A stretch of 64,000 nucleotides of DNA from contig CM051459.1 of assembly GCA_028095005.1 (NCBI GenBank), positions 203,771,902 to 203,835,901 on the forward strand, read 5' to 3'. Positions 35,416 through 45,972 of the stretch are shown here, piece after piece. This DNA is from Rhynchospora pubera (lineage: Eukaryota > Streptophyta > Magnoliopsida > Poales > Cyperaceae). The position numbers were made by a program, and so were the translations under genes. The first letter of the stretch is position 1, and the number at the start of each line of letters is the position of its first letter. Under the pieces are notes generated by a model. It saw only the letters and a program-made list of their open reading frames with translations, made no database searches and was not told where the DNA came from.

Positions 35416-35812
35416 TAGAATGGCTAACGTGTCATCGATGGCACAGAGGGTCCCGTGCCATCAAGTTATTGATTCAAGATCCAAATTTCAAATGGTCAAT
35501 CCAAACCGTTCAAGTTGTTCTCCATATTGAAATATCTTTGGAGACCAAATTTATATTTTTTTCAAAATTTTTTGCTATTTATTATGATATTTTTAAAAAC
35601 ATTATGATTAGAGTATTTCAGACCCTCTAATTTGAAAATATCATAATAAATAGCAAAAAAATTCAAAAAAATGTAAAATTTTGTCTCCAAAGGTATTTCA
35701 ATATTTTGATCAACTTGAACGGTTTGGATCGACTGTTTGACATTTGAATTTCGAAAAACGAGTCAATAGAAAATTGATGACACGTGCCATCGATGGCGCG
35801 TTAGCCATTCTC
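35416..35812. repeat. foldback element F1, copy 1 (complete, 397 bp)
   Basis: Left tip TAGAATGGCTAACG and right tip GCGTTAGCCATTCTC are inverted. So are CATCGATGGCAC / GTGCCATCGATGG and TCCAAACCGTTCAAGTTG / CAACTTGAACGGTTTGGATC. The arms meet in an AT-rich centre. Flanks TATTACCTG and ATATACTTG agree at six of nine bases, possibly a decayed Mutator-type duplication. Confidence 0.8.
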
Positions 35813-35880
35813 ATATACTTGTTGCATTATTTAATATGGAAAAGAATTATATCTCAACCAGTTACAAAATTTATCATATA

Positions 35881-36030
35881 GACTCCGTTTGGATGGTGTG
35901 GGAATAAGATGAATAAGGGAAGAAGTATTGGGAAGTGTGTAACTTTGTAAAAAATTTAGATTGTTTATGATAAATTTGGAAATAGGAAGAAACTATTTCC
36001 TTATTTTTGCACCCATCCAACAACGGAGCC
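35881..36030 (+). repeat. MITE family M1, copy 6 (complete)
   Basis: Tips GACTCCGTTTGGATGG and CATCCAACAACGGAGCC, core GGGAAGTGTGTAACTTTGTA, flanked by ATA on both sides. Confidence 0.82.
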
Positions 36031-36179
36031 ATAGATTGAGATTCATTTCGCCCTCATTTTCTTGCTGTACAGAAAGAATTAACTATACGTGTTTTTGCAA
36101 GTAACATGACACAAAAAAAAAAGAGAGAATTAATTGATGGCCTGGTAAGTTTCATGTGTATATCAGATTAAGAATTTAC

Positions 36180-36410
36180 TCAGAGTGAACAGATTTCTTG
36201 TGCTTGTGCTTGGTTTTTGGGGGAGACCTTTAAATTGGAAACAAGATCATTTTCATTTGCAAATGCATAAAATGTTGAGGGAATGCCGCCCCAGGATTTA
36301 GGAAGCCCAGCTGCATCCTTTGAGGATCTTCGCTCCTCAGTTGTATCTGATTCTAGGTGCAACTCCTCTAACACCTGAAAATGAACCAACCCAGTTAAGG
36401 ATGCAGGACT
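36180..36410 (-). pseudogene. possible orphan terminal exon of an unrecognised gene
   Basis: On the minus strand a splice-acceptor-like TTCATTTTCAG near 36375-36385 precedes an open stretch reading VLEELHLESDTTEERRSSKD, then AAGLPKSWGGIPSTFYAFAN, and ending QAQAQEICSL with a stop. Its hydrophilic, non-repetitive, mid-GC composition is unlike the AT-rich surroundings. I do not recognise the family and see no upstream exons; an M1 MITE begins just upstream at 36424. It may be a gene remnant. Confidence 0.3.
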
Positions 36411-36423
36411 TTGAACATATCTT

Positions 36424-36565
36424 GGGGGCGTTTGGATGAGGTTGGAATAGGTGGGAATTGCAAATTCCCGGAATTTTTTATGCCAAATTTATTATAAACA
36501 ATCCAAACTCTTCACAAAGTTACACACTTCCCAATAAATTTATGCCTAGAATTTTCTATGTTCTC
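36424..36565 (-). repeat. MITE family M1, copy 7 (right end lost)
   Basis: The tip GGGGGCGTTTGGATGAGG and core CTTCACAAAGTTACACACTT are present. The right tip is missing after CCTAGAATTTTC. Confidence 0.65.
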
Positions 36566-37017
36566 GTTATTTGGGGTGCCCATGTGAGAGTGTTTATGCC
36601 ACCAAACCAGCTGAGATTATACCAACAAACATACATGCAGATAAAATTGAAATGTGAAAGCAATATGCATGCTAAGCTTGCTCATTTTTCCCAAAAATGA
36701 ATCTCCATGAAATTTCATAATTTTGAAATTTAATTTTACACAAACTTAAATTGACAAAGTAAATAAATCCAATTAATTAGGATAGATTTACTATTAATAT
36801 ATTTAATTGTTGTGCATTTTAACCTAGTATGAGTTAATTCTAAATTTATAAAACTCTGCTTGGATGTATCTCTTGTAGAAATGAACAAAATTAATGATTT
36901 GAGTGAGACATTCGATTTTCAAGTATATTGAAAATACAAATAAAAGGCTAGGTTGTTATATTGCATGGCATCAAATATTTATGCTATAAAAACTATATTC
37001 CTATTAGAAAATTTATT
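36566..37017. other. intergenic, nothing recognised
   Basis: AT-rich spacer. Confidence 0.5.
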
Positions 37018-37092
37018 TATATATAGATCAAGCACAAGTGTTCTTCACAAATATATATATATTTGTGAAACACTTGTGCTTGATCTATATAT
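37018..37092. repeat. 75-bp near-perfect hairpin
   Basis: The left arm ATAGATCAAGCACAAGTG is exactly complementary to the right arm CACTTGTGCTTGATCTAT. Pairing continues inward (TTCACAAATATA / TATATTTGTGAA) with a single 2-base bulge. It could be a small foldback transposon or a hairpin RNA source. Confidence 0.85.
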
Positions 37093-37099
37093 TAGAAAA

Positions 37100-37400
37100 T
37101 GACTTGGATCTCCATATTGAAATATCCTTGGAGACAAAAATTTACATTTTTTCGATTTTTTTTGCTATTTATTATGATACTTTTAAAAATATTACGATTA
37201 GAGTATTTCAGGCCCTCCAATTTGAAAATATCATAATAAATAGCAAAATAATTTGAAAAATTGTAAAATTTGGTCTCCAGGGGTATTTCAATATTGTGAT
37301 CAACTTGAACGGTTTGGATCGACCGTTTGAATTTTGGATCTTGAAAAAATGAGTCGATAGAAAATTGATGGCACGTGCCATCGATGGCGCGTTAGCCATC

Positions 37401-37403
<3 letters not shown>
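37100..37403. repeat. foldback element F1, copy 2 (left end lost)
   Basis: From TCTCCATATTGAAATATCCT to GATGGCGCGTTAGCCATC it follows copy 1 (35416-35812) closely. The left tip with the GGCTAAC repeat is missing. It ends beside an (AT)n run. Confidence 0.82.

Positions 37404-37452
<49 letters not shown>
37404..37452. repeat. (AT)n microsatellite
   Basis: About 24 uninterrupted AT units, directly at the end of F1 copy 2. Confidence 0.95.
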
Positions 37453-37454
<2 letters not shown>

Positions 37455-38568
37455 TTCAAAATGACCCATAATTGATAATTCTATGATGTAATTAAAATTT
37501 CGGTGAGAATATAAAGGTCAAACCCATCTGTGAGCATATGCTCCGCCGCTGCTATAATTAACAAAATACAACAACTACAACTTAAGCCTTTTGTTCCAAA
37601 CTATAATTAACAAAATAATTTTTCAAAATTAAACTTCAACCCGGAGACAATAAAAAGCATGCCTTCGACGTATATTCCTCATTTTTTTCCTTTTAATTAT
37701 AATTAATAAAAGAAAGATTTTACTGCCCCTAAAGTTTCAACTAAAAAAATAAAATTCCATTAGTGCACGCTTTTTAAAATTGATAATGGTGCCAAAACAA
37801 GATTCCACTAACATCAATCGTTGAACAAATTAAAGCTGCTTTTTTCCACTCACTATCTACACTCTACTATCAGGTTTAATTTAAGCATTTCTTTCGTTAT
37901 ATATTACTCCGACCATTTGTTTGTAGTTATAGTTCCATACAAAATTATCCGTATAAGCGTGCTTTACCACAGATTGAACTTGAAGTTTGACATTATCTTA
38001 AGGGAAATTTTCTTTGGAAAGGAAAGGTTAATGTTAATTATTAGAAGATTTGATAAACAAACAAAATTAACCCTTCTAATTGTGCATCTAATAAGTGAAG
38101 AAATCATTTTGATGCCAATCCAGTCATGTCTGGTATGCAACCTTTATTCCATTTAGCGCTATTTTACGTGCAAGAAATTTTCTCCTCGTAAGACAGCACT
38201 ACAAGTTTATTTAGTGCTTTCCAGAGTAGAAAACCATAAACCCAATTGAAAACTGTATACTCTAAGCCTATAATTTTTTTTCCCTTATGCATATTACACC
38301 CGCTATATATATAAACAGTTATTTTGAAAAATCAAATATGAAAATACTAGGTTTTGCATAATCGTGCTATTCTTCAATTAGAAATACTAAAATGATGGGG
38401 AATGAACAATACCTGAAAACAAACCATCTAAAACAACCGAAACTCCACCCTTATCTAAACCTGAAGATCATCAAAATCTAATTTGATACAACAAATTTAA
38501 TTGGGCGTAAATTATCCTTAGCATACTACAATACGAACCGAAACAAATACGATACCCAATTATCCATG
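37453..38568. other. intergenic, no supported gene
   Basis: AT-rich. The 111-codon frame at 37821-38156 shows no domain and no codon bias. Confidence 0.5.
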
Positions 38569-38668
38569 GTCCCGTTTGGATCGTATGAGAATAGGAGAAA
38601 TAGTTTTTTTCTAAACGTAAATTTATTATAAACAATTCAAACTTTTTACAAAGTTACACACTTCCCAA

Positions 38669-40575
38669 CAGGGGCGGACTTATTAAGGGGCAAGCCTGGG
38701 CAAGTGCCCAAGCTTATTTTTGGAAAATCAATGACCTGGTATATAATTAACACCACAGTGCCTAGGCTTAGAAAATCTAAGTGCCTGGGCTTGGCCTGAA
38801 ATTCCTTTTTTTTTTTTGCCTTTCTTCGTGCCTTGGCCCATCTGCCCATCTCCACATCCAATATCCAATATGTAATGGGTTCGCTAATTAATTGGATCTA
38901 AATCCAACATCCAATTAAGAGATTCTATAGGCTAAAGAATTAACCATTCAAGCATTCACCGATTTAGGTTTTTTACTTTTTTACTCGGTGCTCTTCCGTA
39001 GCCCTCTGATGCGCACCAGAAAATCGCTTGATTTCATGTGTTCTTCTTATTCTTCTTCTCTGCCTTAATTCTTCTCCGCCTCTGTTCATCTCTAGACTCC
39101 GGTGGTCATTTGTCCGCCTTCTCCAGAGGCCTGTTGTTCTCATCACTCAAGGTAAATTCTCTAATTTTAATTCACATCTGAATTAATAAACATAGTTAAC
39201 CTTATGGGTACAATTATGGGAGATATGCAATTGGTTAGTTTAAAAATTGTAATTACGTGAGAAACGTGCTGCTGAGGTACAAGAGGCTCTTGGAAATGAT
39301 GAACTTTCAACTAGGACGGGTTTAAATCACGAGATTGGTCTTGCACGACCGGTTGAAACAAGATGGAGTTCACATTACAAGTCACTAACCAACTTAACTA
39401 TTCTCTTTGGATCTATTATGGCTGTACTTGATGATATCATGGAGAATGCAGAAGACTCTCGCCAAGGGGCTAAAGCTTCAAGGTTGTTAGATTCTCTTAC
39501 TACTTTTGAATTTGCTTTTAGTTGTATCTTCATGAAGAATGTGTTGGGCATAACTCATGAACTATCACAAGCATTGCAAAAAAAAGAGCAAGAGATTTTA
39601 AATGCTGTTCAATTGGTTGGAGTAACTAAAAGCCGTTTGCAAAACATGAGAGATAATGGTTGGGACTCATTATTAGATGAAGTTCACTCATTTTGTTTAA
39701 AACACAAAATTGAGGTGTTGAATATGGAAGACAAAAAGGTTGCTAAACGGTCAGAACGTGCAACTCTTGGAATGACAAATCAACATTACTACCGCATTGA
39801 GTTATTTTATTCTGTGATTGATTGGTTACTTCGAGAGCTTAATGATAGGTTCACAGAAGCAAACACCGAGCTACTTCGATGTATGTCATGTCTACATCCT
39901 CGTAACAATTTCTGTGCATTTGATAAGGTAAAGTTGTTGGAGTTGGCTCGTTTCTATCCAAATGACTTCTCAAACAGTGAGCTCTCTATTTTGGAGACAC
40001 AACTTGATTGTTACATACAAGATTTGTGTACAGATCAAGACTTCTCTCAATTGAATGGGATGAGTGATCTTTCTCAAAAGTTGGTTGCAAAAAGAAAAGA
40101 TATTATCTATCCTTTGGTGTATAAATTAATCAAGTTGGCTTTAATTTTGCTGGTTGCAACAGCGAGTGTTGAAAGGGCCTTTTCTGCTATGAAAATTGTT
40201 AAGACTCGTTTGAGAAATAAAATGGGAGATGACTTTTTGAATGATAATTTGGTTACCTACATAGAAAAGGAAGTATTCAGACAAGTTTATAATGAAGCAA
40301 TTATGCAACGATTCCAAACTATGAAGACGCGCAATGGAGTGTTAATTGCATTAGAAAATTAGAGTTGGATTTTACTTTTTGTGCTTTTTGGTGATAGATA
40401 GAGAGGTAAAGATAAAAAAGGACTAGAATTATGGAAAAAAATTATGTATTTTGTAATAGTACAATTTATATGTAAGATTGTTGTTTTAAATTATTGTTTT
40501 TTTTATTTTTTTAATTATTAAATTTAATTGTATTATATGTGTGCCCTGGCTTATTTTTTTCTATATCCGCCACTG
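38669..40575 (+). mobile_element. hAT element (internal deletion derivative), 1907 bp
   Basis: It is flanked by the 8-bp duplication CTTCCCAA (38661-38668, 40576-40583), the hAT signature length. Tips CAGGGGCGGA and TCCGCCACTG are inverted; CAGGGGCGGA-type tips are common in the Tip100-like branch. It carries the C-terminal half of a hAT transposase at about 39250-40362 but no N-terminal half. Confidence 0.9.
39250..40362 (+). pseudogene. hAT transposase, C-terminal part (zinc-finger MYM/TTF-type family)
   Basis: The conserved reading begins before the first ATG (39418), near REKRAAEVQEALGNDELSTR at about 39255, after an upstream TAA. Then come LARPVETRWSSHYKSL, typical of the plant TTF-type hAT transposases, a long helical middle, and the C-terminal dimerisation domain (Dimer_Tnp_hAT) with ATASVERAFSAMKIVKTRLR and DDFLNDNLVTYIEKEV near residues 245-290 of the 314-codon frame. 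The N-terminal zinc finger and first catalytic region are missing. From 39418 to the stop at 40362 there is no internal stop or frameshift, so the loss is recent or the fragment is constrained. Acting alone it should not transpose. Confidence 0.85.
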
Positions 40576-40624
40576 CTTCCCAATACTTTTCGTCTAGAAA
40601 TAGACTATTTCTCTTATTCCTAAG

Positions 40625-41182
40625 TAGGGGTGAGCAAAAAGCTCATAACTCGCGAGTTACTCGAACTCGACTCGTGAAAAACTCAGTTATAATTCGAGTT
40701 GGTATAACTCGAGTTGGTATAACTCGAGTTGAACCAACTCGGTTAATCAACGAGTCGAGTTTGAGTTAGATTCAACTCAACTCGTTGACTCGTGAGCTGA
40801 CTCGTAACGTAATAAATTTAATTTTTTTGAAGGTTATCAACATGATCTATGAGTGTTAATATTGAGTTTCAAGACATTTTGCTTCAAATCAATGAAAAAA
40901 AAATAAAATTGATAATATAGTTTATTTTTATATTATTGTATATAGTAATTACTTTAATTTTGAAATAATATATAAATTAAAAAATAAAAAATTTAAAGCA
41001 GACATATTCATGTCAAGTTGGCTCGTGACTCGTGAGCCAACTCGAGTTAGAGACGAGTTGAGTTTGATCTAACTTAAAAAACTCGAAAGTATTTCCAACT
41101 CGAGTCGAGCTAACTCGAGTTATAGCCGAGTTGAGTTTGAGTTGGCCCCAACTCGCTCGAACTCGGCTCGTATACAGTCCTA
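40625..41182. mobile_element. hAT-type MITE rich in AACTCGAGTT palindromes, 558 bp
   Basis: Flanked by the 8-bp duplication TTCCTAAG (40617-40624, 41183-41190). Tips TAGGGGTG and CAGTCCTA. The subterminal parts carry many ACTCGAGTT/AACTCG motifs in both orientations around an AT-rich centre. Non-coding. Confidence 0.85.
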
Positions 41183-41207
41183 TTCCTAAGCAATCCAAAC
41201 AGAGCCC

Positions 41208-41766
41208 ATATTAACATGTCCCCATGTCATACGAATTAAACCCCGGTAAAATCTGAACCCACACGATCGGAATTATCGAGTAACTCAAACCCGAAAGTGC
41301 ATAAAATTAGAAATTAATTTATCCATTACATTTTGAAGTCTGATACATATATAGTTGAACCCGAAAGTGATATAAATCTGACTTTATCCGAACCAAACCC
41401 AACTCAACACACTCGGTTGGATATTCACAATTTCACATAGTTTTTAAAATGTTATTTAAATTGTCACTGCTTTGCTAAAGAATATTTTATGAATTAATTT
41501 ATCGTCCTAAAGGGTGATAAACCTTAATAAAAAATATTTTATGAATTAATTTATTTAGATTTATCTGTCCAAATAATTTATTAATAATATCATCAAAGTT
41601 GTCCCTAAAAATTCGAAATAATTTAATTGATTTAATGCATAACTAAAGTTTCCAAAAGAGTGCTTACAAATTTAACCATACTTAAGTTCAGTCCCAGTTC
41701 AGTACATCATATAAAATTCAGAAACCTAATTGATCCAAACTCAAAAGGTAAGTGGCCAACAAGGAA
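41208..41766. other. intergenic, upstream of the first DUF716 gene
   Basis: AT-rich spacer with no gene; the right end should hold the promoter of the next gene. Confidence 0.5.
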
Positions 41767-41775
41767 TATAAAATA
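41767..41775 (+). promoter_or_regulatory. TATA box candidate
   Basis: TATAAAATA lies about 100 bp before the ATG of the DUF716 gene, a normal plant spacing allowing for a short leader. Confidence 0.5.
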
Positions 41776-41874
41776 GATACAAGGTTTACTTGCAACGAAA
41801 TCCCATCCTTTGAACCTATTTAACCAACATTTATTCAAACGGTTTCCAAATAGCCACCAGTCCTTTACATTCCA

Positions 41875-42714
41875 ATGGGAACTTTCGTCGGCCATTTTGT
41901 ACCAGGGCTGGCCTTCACATTTCTCGGCTTATGGCACACCATTTGCACCATTAAATGCTACAAGCTCAAAGGCCCGTCCCACTTCACCTCCACCACATGG
42001 TTTCCTATCAACACAAGAAATCATTTCATCAAACACCTAGAGCTGTACCTCCTCTTCACCTTCTCCATTGTTGTAATAATTCTCCAACTAATAAACCACC
42101 CGTTTCAGGCCCTCAACTACGAACACGCCTCCATGTATCTCCATGTTGCGCTCTATTCTTTTCTAGCTATTGTCATAGACCTCTCTCCTTCGAGTAACTC
42201 GCTCTCTGGATTGGTAACCACATTAGCTGCGTCTGTTTTCGCGCAAGAGCTGCTTCTGTTGCATTTCCACTCAGCTGACCATGTCGGGCTTGAAGGGCAC
42301 TACCACTGGCTGCTGCAACTCATCGTGGCAGCCTCTGTAGTTGCTACTTTTCTCTCAGGAATTTCATCGAACAGCTTCCCAGCAGCAATAGTGAGGTCGG
42401 GGTGCGTGATACTCCAAGGGTGGTGGTTCATGGTAATGGGTTTCGCTCTGTGGATGCCGAAGCTGTTGCCAAAGGGTTGCCACGTGGAAAATGGTGAGGT
42501 AGCGTGTGCCAGTGAGGAAATTACGAAAAAAGCCATGGCCGTGGCTAATTTGGAGTTTAGTTGGGCCGTGGCTGGGGTGTGGGTTGTGGTAGCATTTCTG
42601 ACCTTGAGATTGGATTGGAAACTGGAGTATAGACAGCTCCAAGGGCCCACTGTCAGAGAGAGCGATGGGCTGAAGTTGGTTAATCGTTTGGATAATGGTG
42701 TGGGGCTTGTATAA
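41875..42714 (+). CDS. DUF716/TMEM45-like multi-pass membrane protein, copy 1
   Basis: One uninterrupted exon of 279 codons. The family (DUF716, animal TMEM45A/B relatives) has unknown biochemistry; plant members are sometimes linked to virus or stress responses. The start MGTFVGHFVPGLAFTFLGLW is the family's normal N-terminus. About seven hydrophobic segments are visible near residues 5-25, 54-73, 88-104, 113-131, 145-163, 175-195 and 228-245. The family signature LHFHSADHVGLEGHYHWLLQ is at about residues 129-148, rich in histidine and acidic residues next to a membrane segment. The C-terminus is short and polar. The frame is intact and length is usual, so it is likely functional. A broken partial copy follows at 43571-45366 and a second intact paralogue lies at 51917. 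Confidence 0.93.
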   Translation: MGTFVGHFVPGLAFTFLGLWHTICTIKCYKLKGPSHFTSTTWFPINTRNHFIKHLELYLLFTFSIVVIILQLINHPFQALNYEHASMYLHVALYSFLAIVIDLSPSSNSLSGLVTTLAASVFAQELLLLHFHSADHVGLEGHYHWLLQLIVAASVVATFLSGISSNSFPAAIVRSGCVILQGWWFMVMGFALWMPKLLPKGCHVENGEVACASEEITKKAMAVANLEFSWAVAGVWVVVAFLTLRLDWKLEYRQLQGPTVRESDGLKLVNRLDNGVGLV

Positions 42715-42937
42715 GCTATTAAGCTTTGCTAGGCCTAATTAGCTGTGTTAATTGGACATAATCTTCTTACCTCAAAAAACCTCAAAAAAGGAATCTTCAG
42801 ACTTAAAGCCAACTTTCCGCTTTAGATTACTAACTTAAGCACACAATGTATGCTTAGTTTCATGAGTCCTGTTGAAGCATGCTAAGATGTGTTCACTTAT
42901 AGACTTATAGTACAATTGGTTATTTTGTACTATAGCA

Positions 42938-43034
42938 TAATAATTTTGGAAATAAAACATGTAAAAATCAGGCGCGAGTACTTATAATTTTGGAAATAAA
43001 ACATGACCGAAATAAAACATGACCGAAATAAAAC
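42938..43034. repeat. short direct repeats with GAAATAAAACATG units
   Basis: ATAATTTTGGAAATAAAACA occurs twice (about 42939 and 42985), and CCGAAATAAAACATGA units of 17 bp follow in tandem. Local duplication in the downstream spacer of the DUF716 gene. Confidence 0.8.
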
Positions 43035-43206
43035 ATGTTTTCAATACCCTACTGCTTACCGAAAAATTTTGGTAATACCGGATACCGGAACTGTGGCCGA
43101 AATGGCGGTATTCGATATTTAGAGAGGAAATACCGGGTAATTTCGGAAAAATACCGGATTTCGGTCACTGACCGGTATGGATGCCGGTAGGATATTGAAA
43201 ACCATG
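43034..43206. repeat. small inverted-repeat element rich in ATACCGG
   Basis: CATGTTTTCAATACC at the left and ATATTGAAAACCATG at the right are inverted. The interior repeats ACCGG/CCGGTA motifs. It resembles the tip style of the Mutator-like element at 24155 (ATGGTTC). No target duplication is visible. Confidence 0.6.
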
Positions 43207-43570
43207 CTTGGAACTCCCCAAATTGGAGCAGAGGGTTGTATGACATAGCTTCTTCATGCAATTGTTGGCATTCAGAATTTCAATGTTCGAAGTTGGAAGA
43301 AAAAATCAATGTTCGCATAGTAAACGCAGCCTCACGCCTTTTAATTCCAAAAAGTAAAAGAACTATAGCTTAGAACCGAATTATCTCATATACCAAATAA
43401 AAGAGACCGATCTCTTATAACAAAATAATGACTTTACAATTTTAATGATATGTGCTTTCAGCCTCAACATTCACTAGACAATGCAATCTATAATTATAAT
43501 CTAAACACATCAATTGTAATATCTAACCAAACTACAATGATGAAAATCGAGACTAACTCCACAAGAGATT
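43207..43570. other. intergenic, nothing recognised
   Basis: AT-rich spacer before the DUF716 pseudogene. Confidence 0.5.
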
Positions 43571-45366
43571 GCAATGGCTATGTGGATTGCCGAAGGCTAG
43601 CCACGTAGAAAATGGTGACATGGCGTGTAATGGTGACTTGGTGAGGAAATTACGAAAAAGCAGGGCCTTGACGAATTTGGAGTTTAGTTGGGCGGTGGGC
43701 CTGTGGCTGACATGTGGATTTTGGTAGTGTTTCTCAGCCGAAATTTTAAAAAATAATACCAAATTAATATAATATATTAAAAATAATATTAATATAATAA
43801 TATTTTTTTAAATAGTATCACGAGATCGGAATCCCAGATTCCGAACGTAAGATCGGATTTCTGGATTCCGATCTTAGTTAATATCGGAATCCCGGATTCC
43901 GACCTTAGCTTTTTAATTTTTTTATATATTATTTATTTATTTATTTATTTAATTTATTAATTAGTTAAATAATTAGAAAAATAGATAATATATTGTAAAA
44001 ATATTGAAAAAATCAGGAATAATTAAACTAATTTTATATGTAATTTAGTATTTTTTGGGAAAATTAAATTTTTTTTCCTTTTATTAGTTTATTAATTAGT
44101 TAATTAATTAGAAAAATAGATAATATATTCTAAAAATATTGAAAAAATATAAAAAAAATCAGGAATAATTAAAAGTATTTTTTTTTTGGAAAATTAAATT
44201 TATTTTCCTTTTAATTAATTTATTTAATTAAATATAAATTTAATTAATTTATTTAATTAAAAAATGAATAATTAAGTATAAATTTTTAATTAATTTAAAC
44301 AATCATTTGATATGCGTCCCGGATGTCGTCCTCTGTATATATATTATTTTCATATTATATATTAAACAATCATATCGAGTCTCATGATCAAGGAAGCACT
44401 TTCTAGATTGCGTTAGAAAGGAATCACACGAGATTAATGTTTTACTAAGACGGAGAAGAAAGACTAAATTTACTTGATTTACTGCATTTTTCTTTTTAAT
44501 GATTAATTTATGATTTTAAAAATATTTTTAGTAGTTTAGAGTAGTTTTTAGGTTTGCAAACTTTCAAAGTGGATTTTGAAGGTCCAGAGAGCGTTTTTTG
44601 GCTTCGAAAATGGTCGTTACGGTGTTACACCACGATAACATGTGTAGATCTCGTCGCCAGCTTTCCGGAATGTCCTTGATCGCCCCAAACGGACCTTCCT
44701 ATCAAAAGTTAAGCCTGTTTAAAGTTTTAATGTTCAAATTATGCCTTTGTATCCCTGCAAATGCAGAAAGAATTAATAAAACTTTGAACATTCTGAAAGG
44801 ATTATGCCTTTGTATCCCTGCAAATTCTGAAAATTTATAATCCTTTCTAAATGGTACAATTCATTTAATTAAATAAGTTACAAAAATTTACATTTTAATT
44901 AAAAGGAAAAAATTTTAATTTTCCCAAAAAAAATATAAAATTACATATAAAATTTAGTTTAATTATTCCTGATTTTTTCTATATTTTTTCAATATTTTTA
45001 CAATATATTATCTATTTTTCTAATTATTTAACTAATTAATAAATTAAATAAATAAATAAATAATATATAAAAAAATTAAAAAGCTAAGATCGGAATCTCG
45101 GATTCCAACTTAGCTAAGGTCGGAATCCAGGAATCCGATCTTACGTTCGGAATCTGGAATTCCGATCTCGTGATACTATTTAAAAAAATATTATTATATT
45201 GATATTATTTTTAATATATTATATTAATTTAATACTATTTTTAAATTTTTCGGGTTTCTCAGATTGAAATTGGATTAGAAATGGGCTTATAGAGCGTTGC
45301 ACGGCTGACGGCCCCCACCGTCTTAGAATCTGATGGGCTGATGTTGGTTAATGGTTTGGAGAATGG
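43571..45366 (+). pseudogene. DUF716 C-terminal fragment, split by a Mutator-like element
   Basis: The segments 43571-43737 and 45263-45366 match consecutive parts of the 3' end of the intact gene (about 42450-42690). Shared stretches include CACGTAGAAAATGGTGA, GAGGAAATTACGAAAAA, TTGGAGTTTAGTTGGGC, and after the insert GAAATTGGATTAGAAA and GATGGGCTGATGTTGGTTAA. Indels and stops destroy the frame, and only the last quarter of the gene is present. It is a partial tandem duplicate later hit by the element at 43738-45253. Confidence 0.88.
43738..45253. mobile_element. Mutator-like element with long inverted ends, 1516 bp
   Basis: Flanked by the 9-bp duplication GTTTCTCAG (43729-43737, 45254-45262). 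Tips CCGAAATTTTAAAAAATA and TTTTTAAATTTTTCGG begin inverted arms of about 330-390 bp that include GATCGGAATCCCAGATTCCG-type motifs. The length of arms and target duplication fit non-autonomous Mutator-like elements. The left arm has a partly duplicated inner section (AATCAGGAATAATTAAA twice). The centre, about 44280-44850, is unrelated to the arms and has TTATGCCTTTGTATCCCTGC in two copies. I see no transposase. Confidence 0.9.
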
Positions 45367-45449
45367 CCTATAATGTATGTTGTTACTTGTTACTAATGTT
45401 GGACATTTTTTTCAATCATTTTTATGAAAGGGCTAGAAAAGGTTGCAAG

Positions 45450-45636
45450 TAAGGGTGAAAACAGTCACTGTTTCGACCGTTCTTTCATTTTGTTTCGTCC
45501 GAAACGGTTAAAGATTTTTTGTTGACTTTCAAAAACGAAACGGTTAACGCAAATGATAGTCAATTTTCGTTTTCAAAACGAAACGGTTAACGAAATTGAC
45601 CGTTTTCGTGGTCGTTTTAGACATTATGCAGCCCTA
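45450..45636. mobile_element. hAT-type MITE of the GAAACGG family, 187 bp
   Basis: Flanked by the 8-bp duplication GTTGCAAG (45442-45449, 45637-45644). Tips TAAGGGTGAAAAC and TTATGCAGCCCTA. The interior carries CGAAACGGTTAA motifs in both orientations. Confidence 0.88.
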
Positions 45637-45740
45637 GTTGCAAGGGAATAGGTTTTAGACCAAGGAAGCAATGTGGCCATGTGGGCTTCGGTCAGACGGT
45701 CATAGGCCATTATGTACAACAGTGTTTTCTTTGTTGTTTG

Positions 45741-45972
45741 TATACCTGCATAATGTCTAAAACGTTAATGAAACTTAACTGTTTCGTTAATCGTTTCGCT
45801 GACAAAATTGTCTATCAATTCTATTAACTATTTTGTTTTGGACGAAACGATCGAAATCACGAAAATATATATGGACGAAACTGTTTCATTGTTTCTTTAA
45901 CCGTTTCGTTTTGTTTCGTTTTGGACGAAACGAAACGAAATAATATTTAAAATAGTATCCATTTTCACCCTA
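45741..45972. mobile_element. hAT-type MITE of the GAAACGG family, 232 bp
   Basis: Flanked by the 8-bp duplication GTTGTTTG (45733-45740, 45973-45980). Tips TATACCTGCATAATG and ATTTTCACCCTA, in opposite orientation to the neighbour at 45450. The interior has many CGTTTCG/CGAAACG motifs. Confidence 0.88.

Larger units (their letters stand above)
38569..41207 (-). repeat. MITE family M1, copy 8, split by two hAT-type insertions
   Basis: The M1 tip GTCCCGTTTGGATCG is at the left and GCAATCCAAACAGAGCCC at the right. The M1 core runs up to CACTTCCCAA at 38668, resumes at 40576 (CTTCCCAATACTTTTCG), is broken again at 40625 and resumes at 41183. Removing both inserts with one target copy each gives a normal M1 element of about 160 bp. 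Confidence 0.85.

Noticed and set aside
39418..40362. host zinc-finger or domesticated hAT gene
   Set aside because: The frame lies between hAT ends with an exact 8-bp duplication and lacks the N-terminal half, so a deleted transposon is the simpler reading.
42300..42650. 116-codon frame antisense to the DUF716 gene
   Set aside because: It is a shadow of the strongly supported sense gene.
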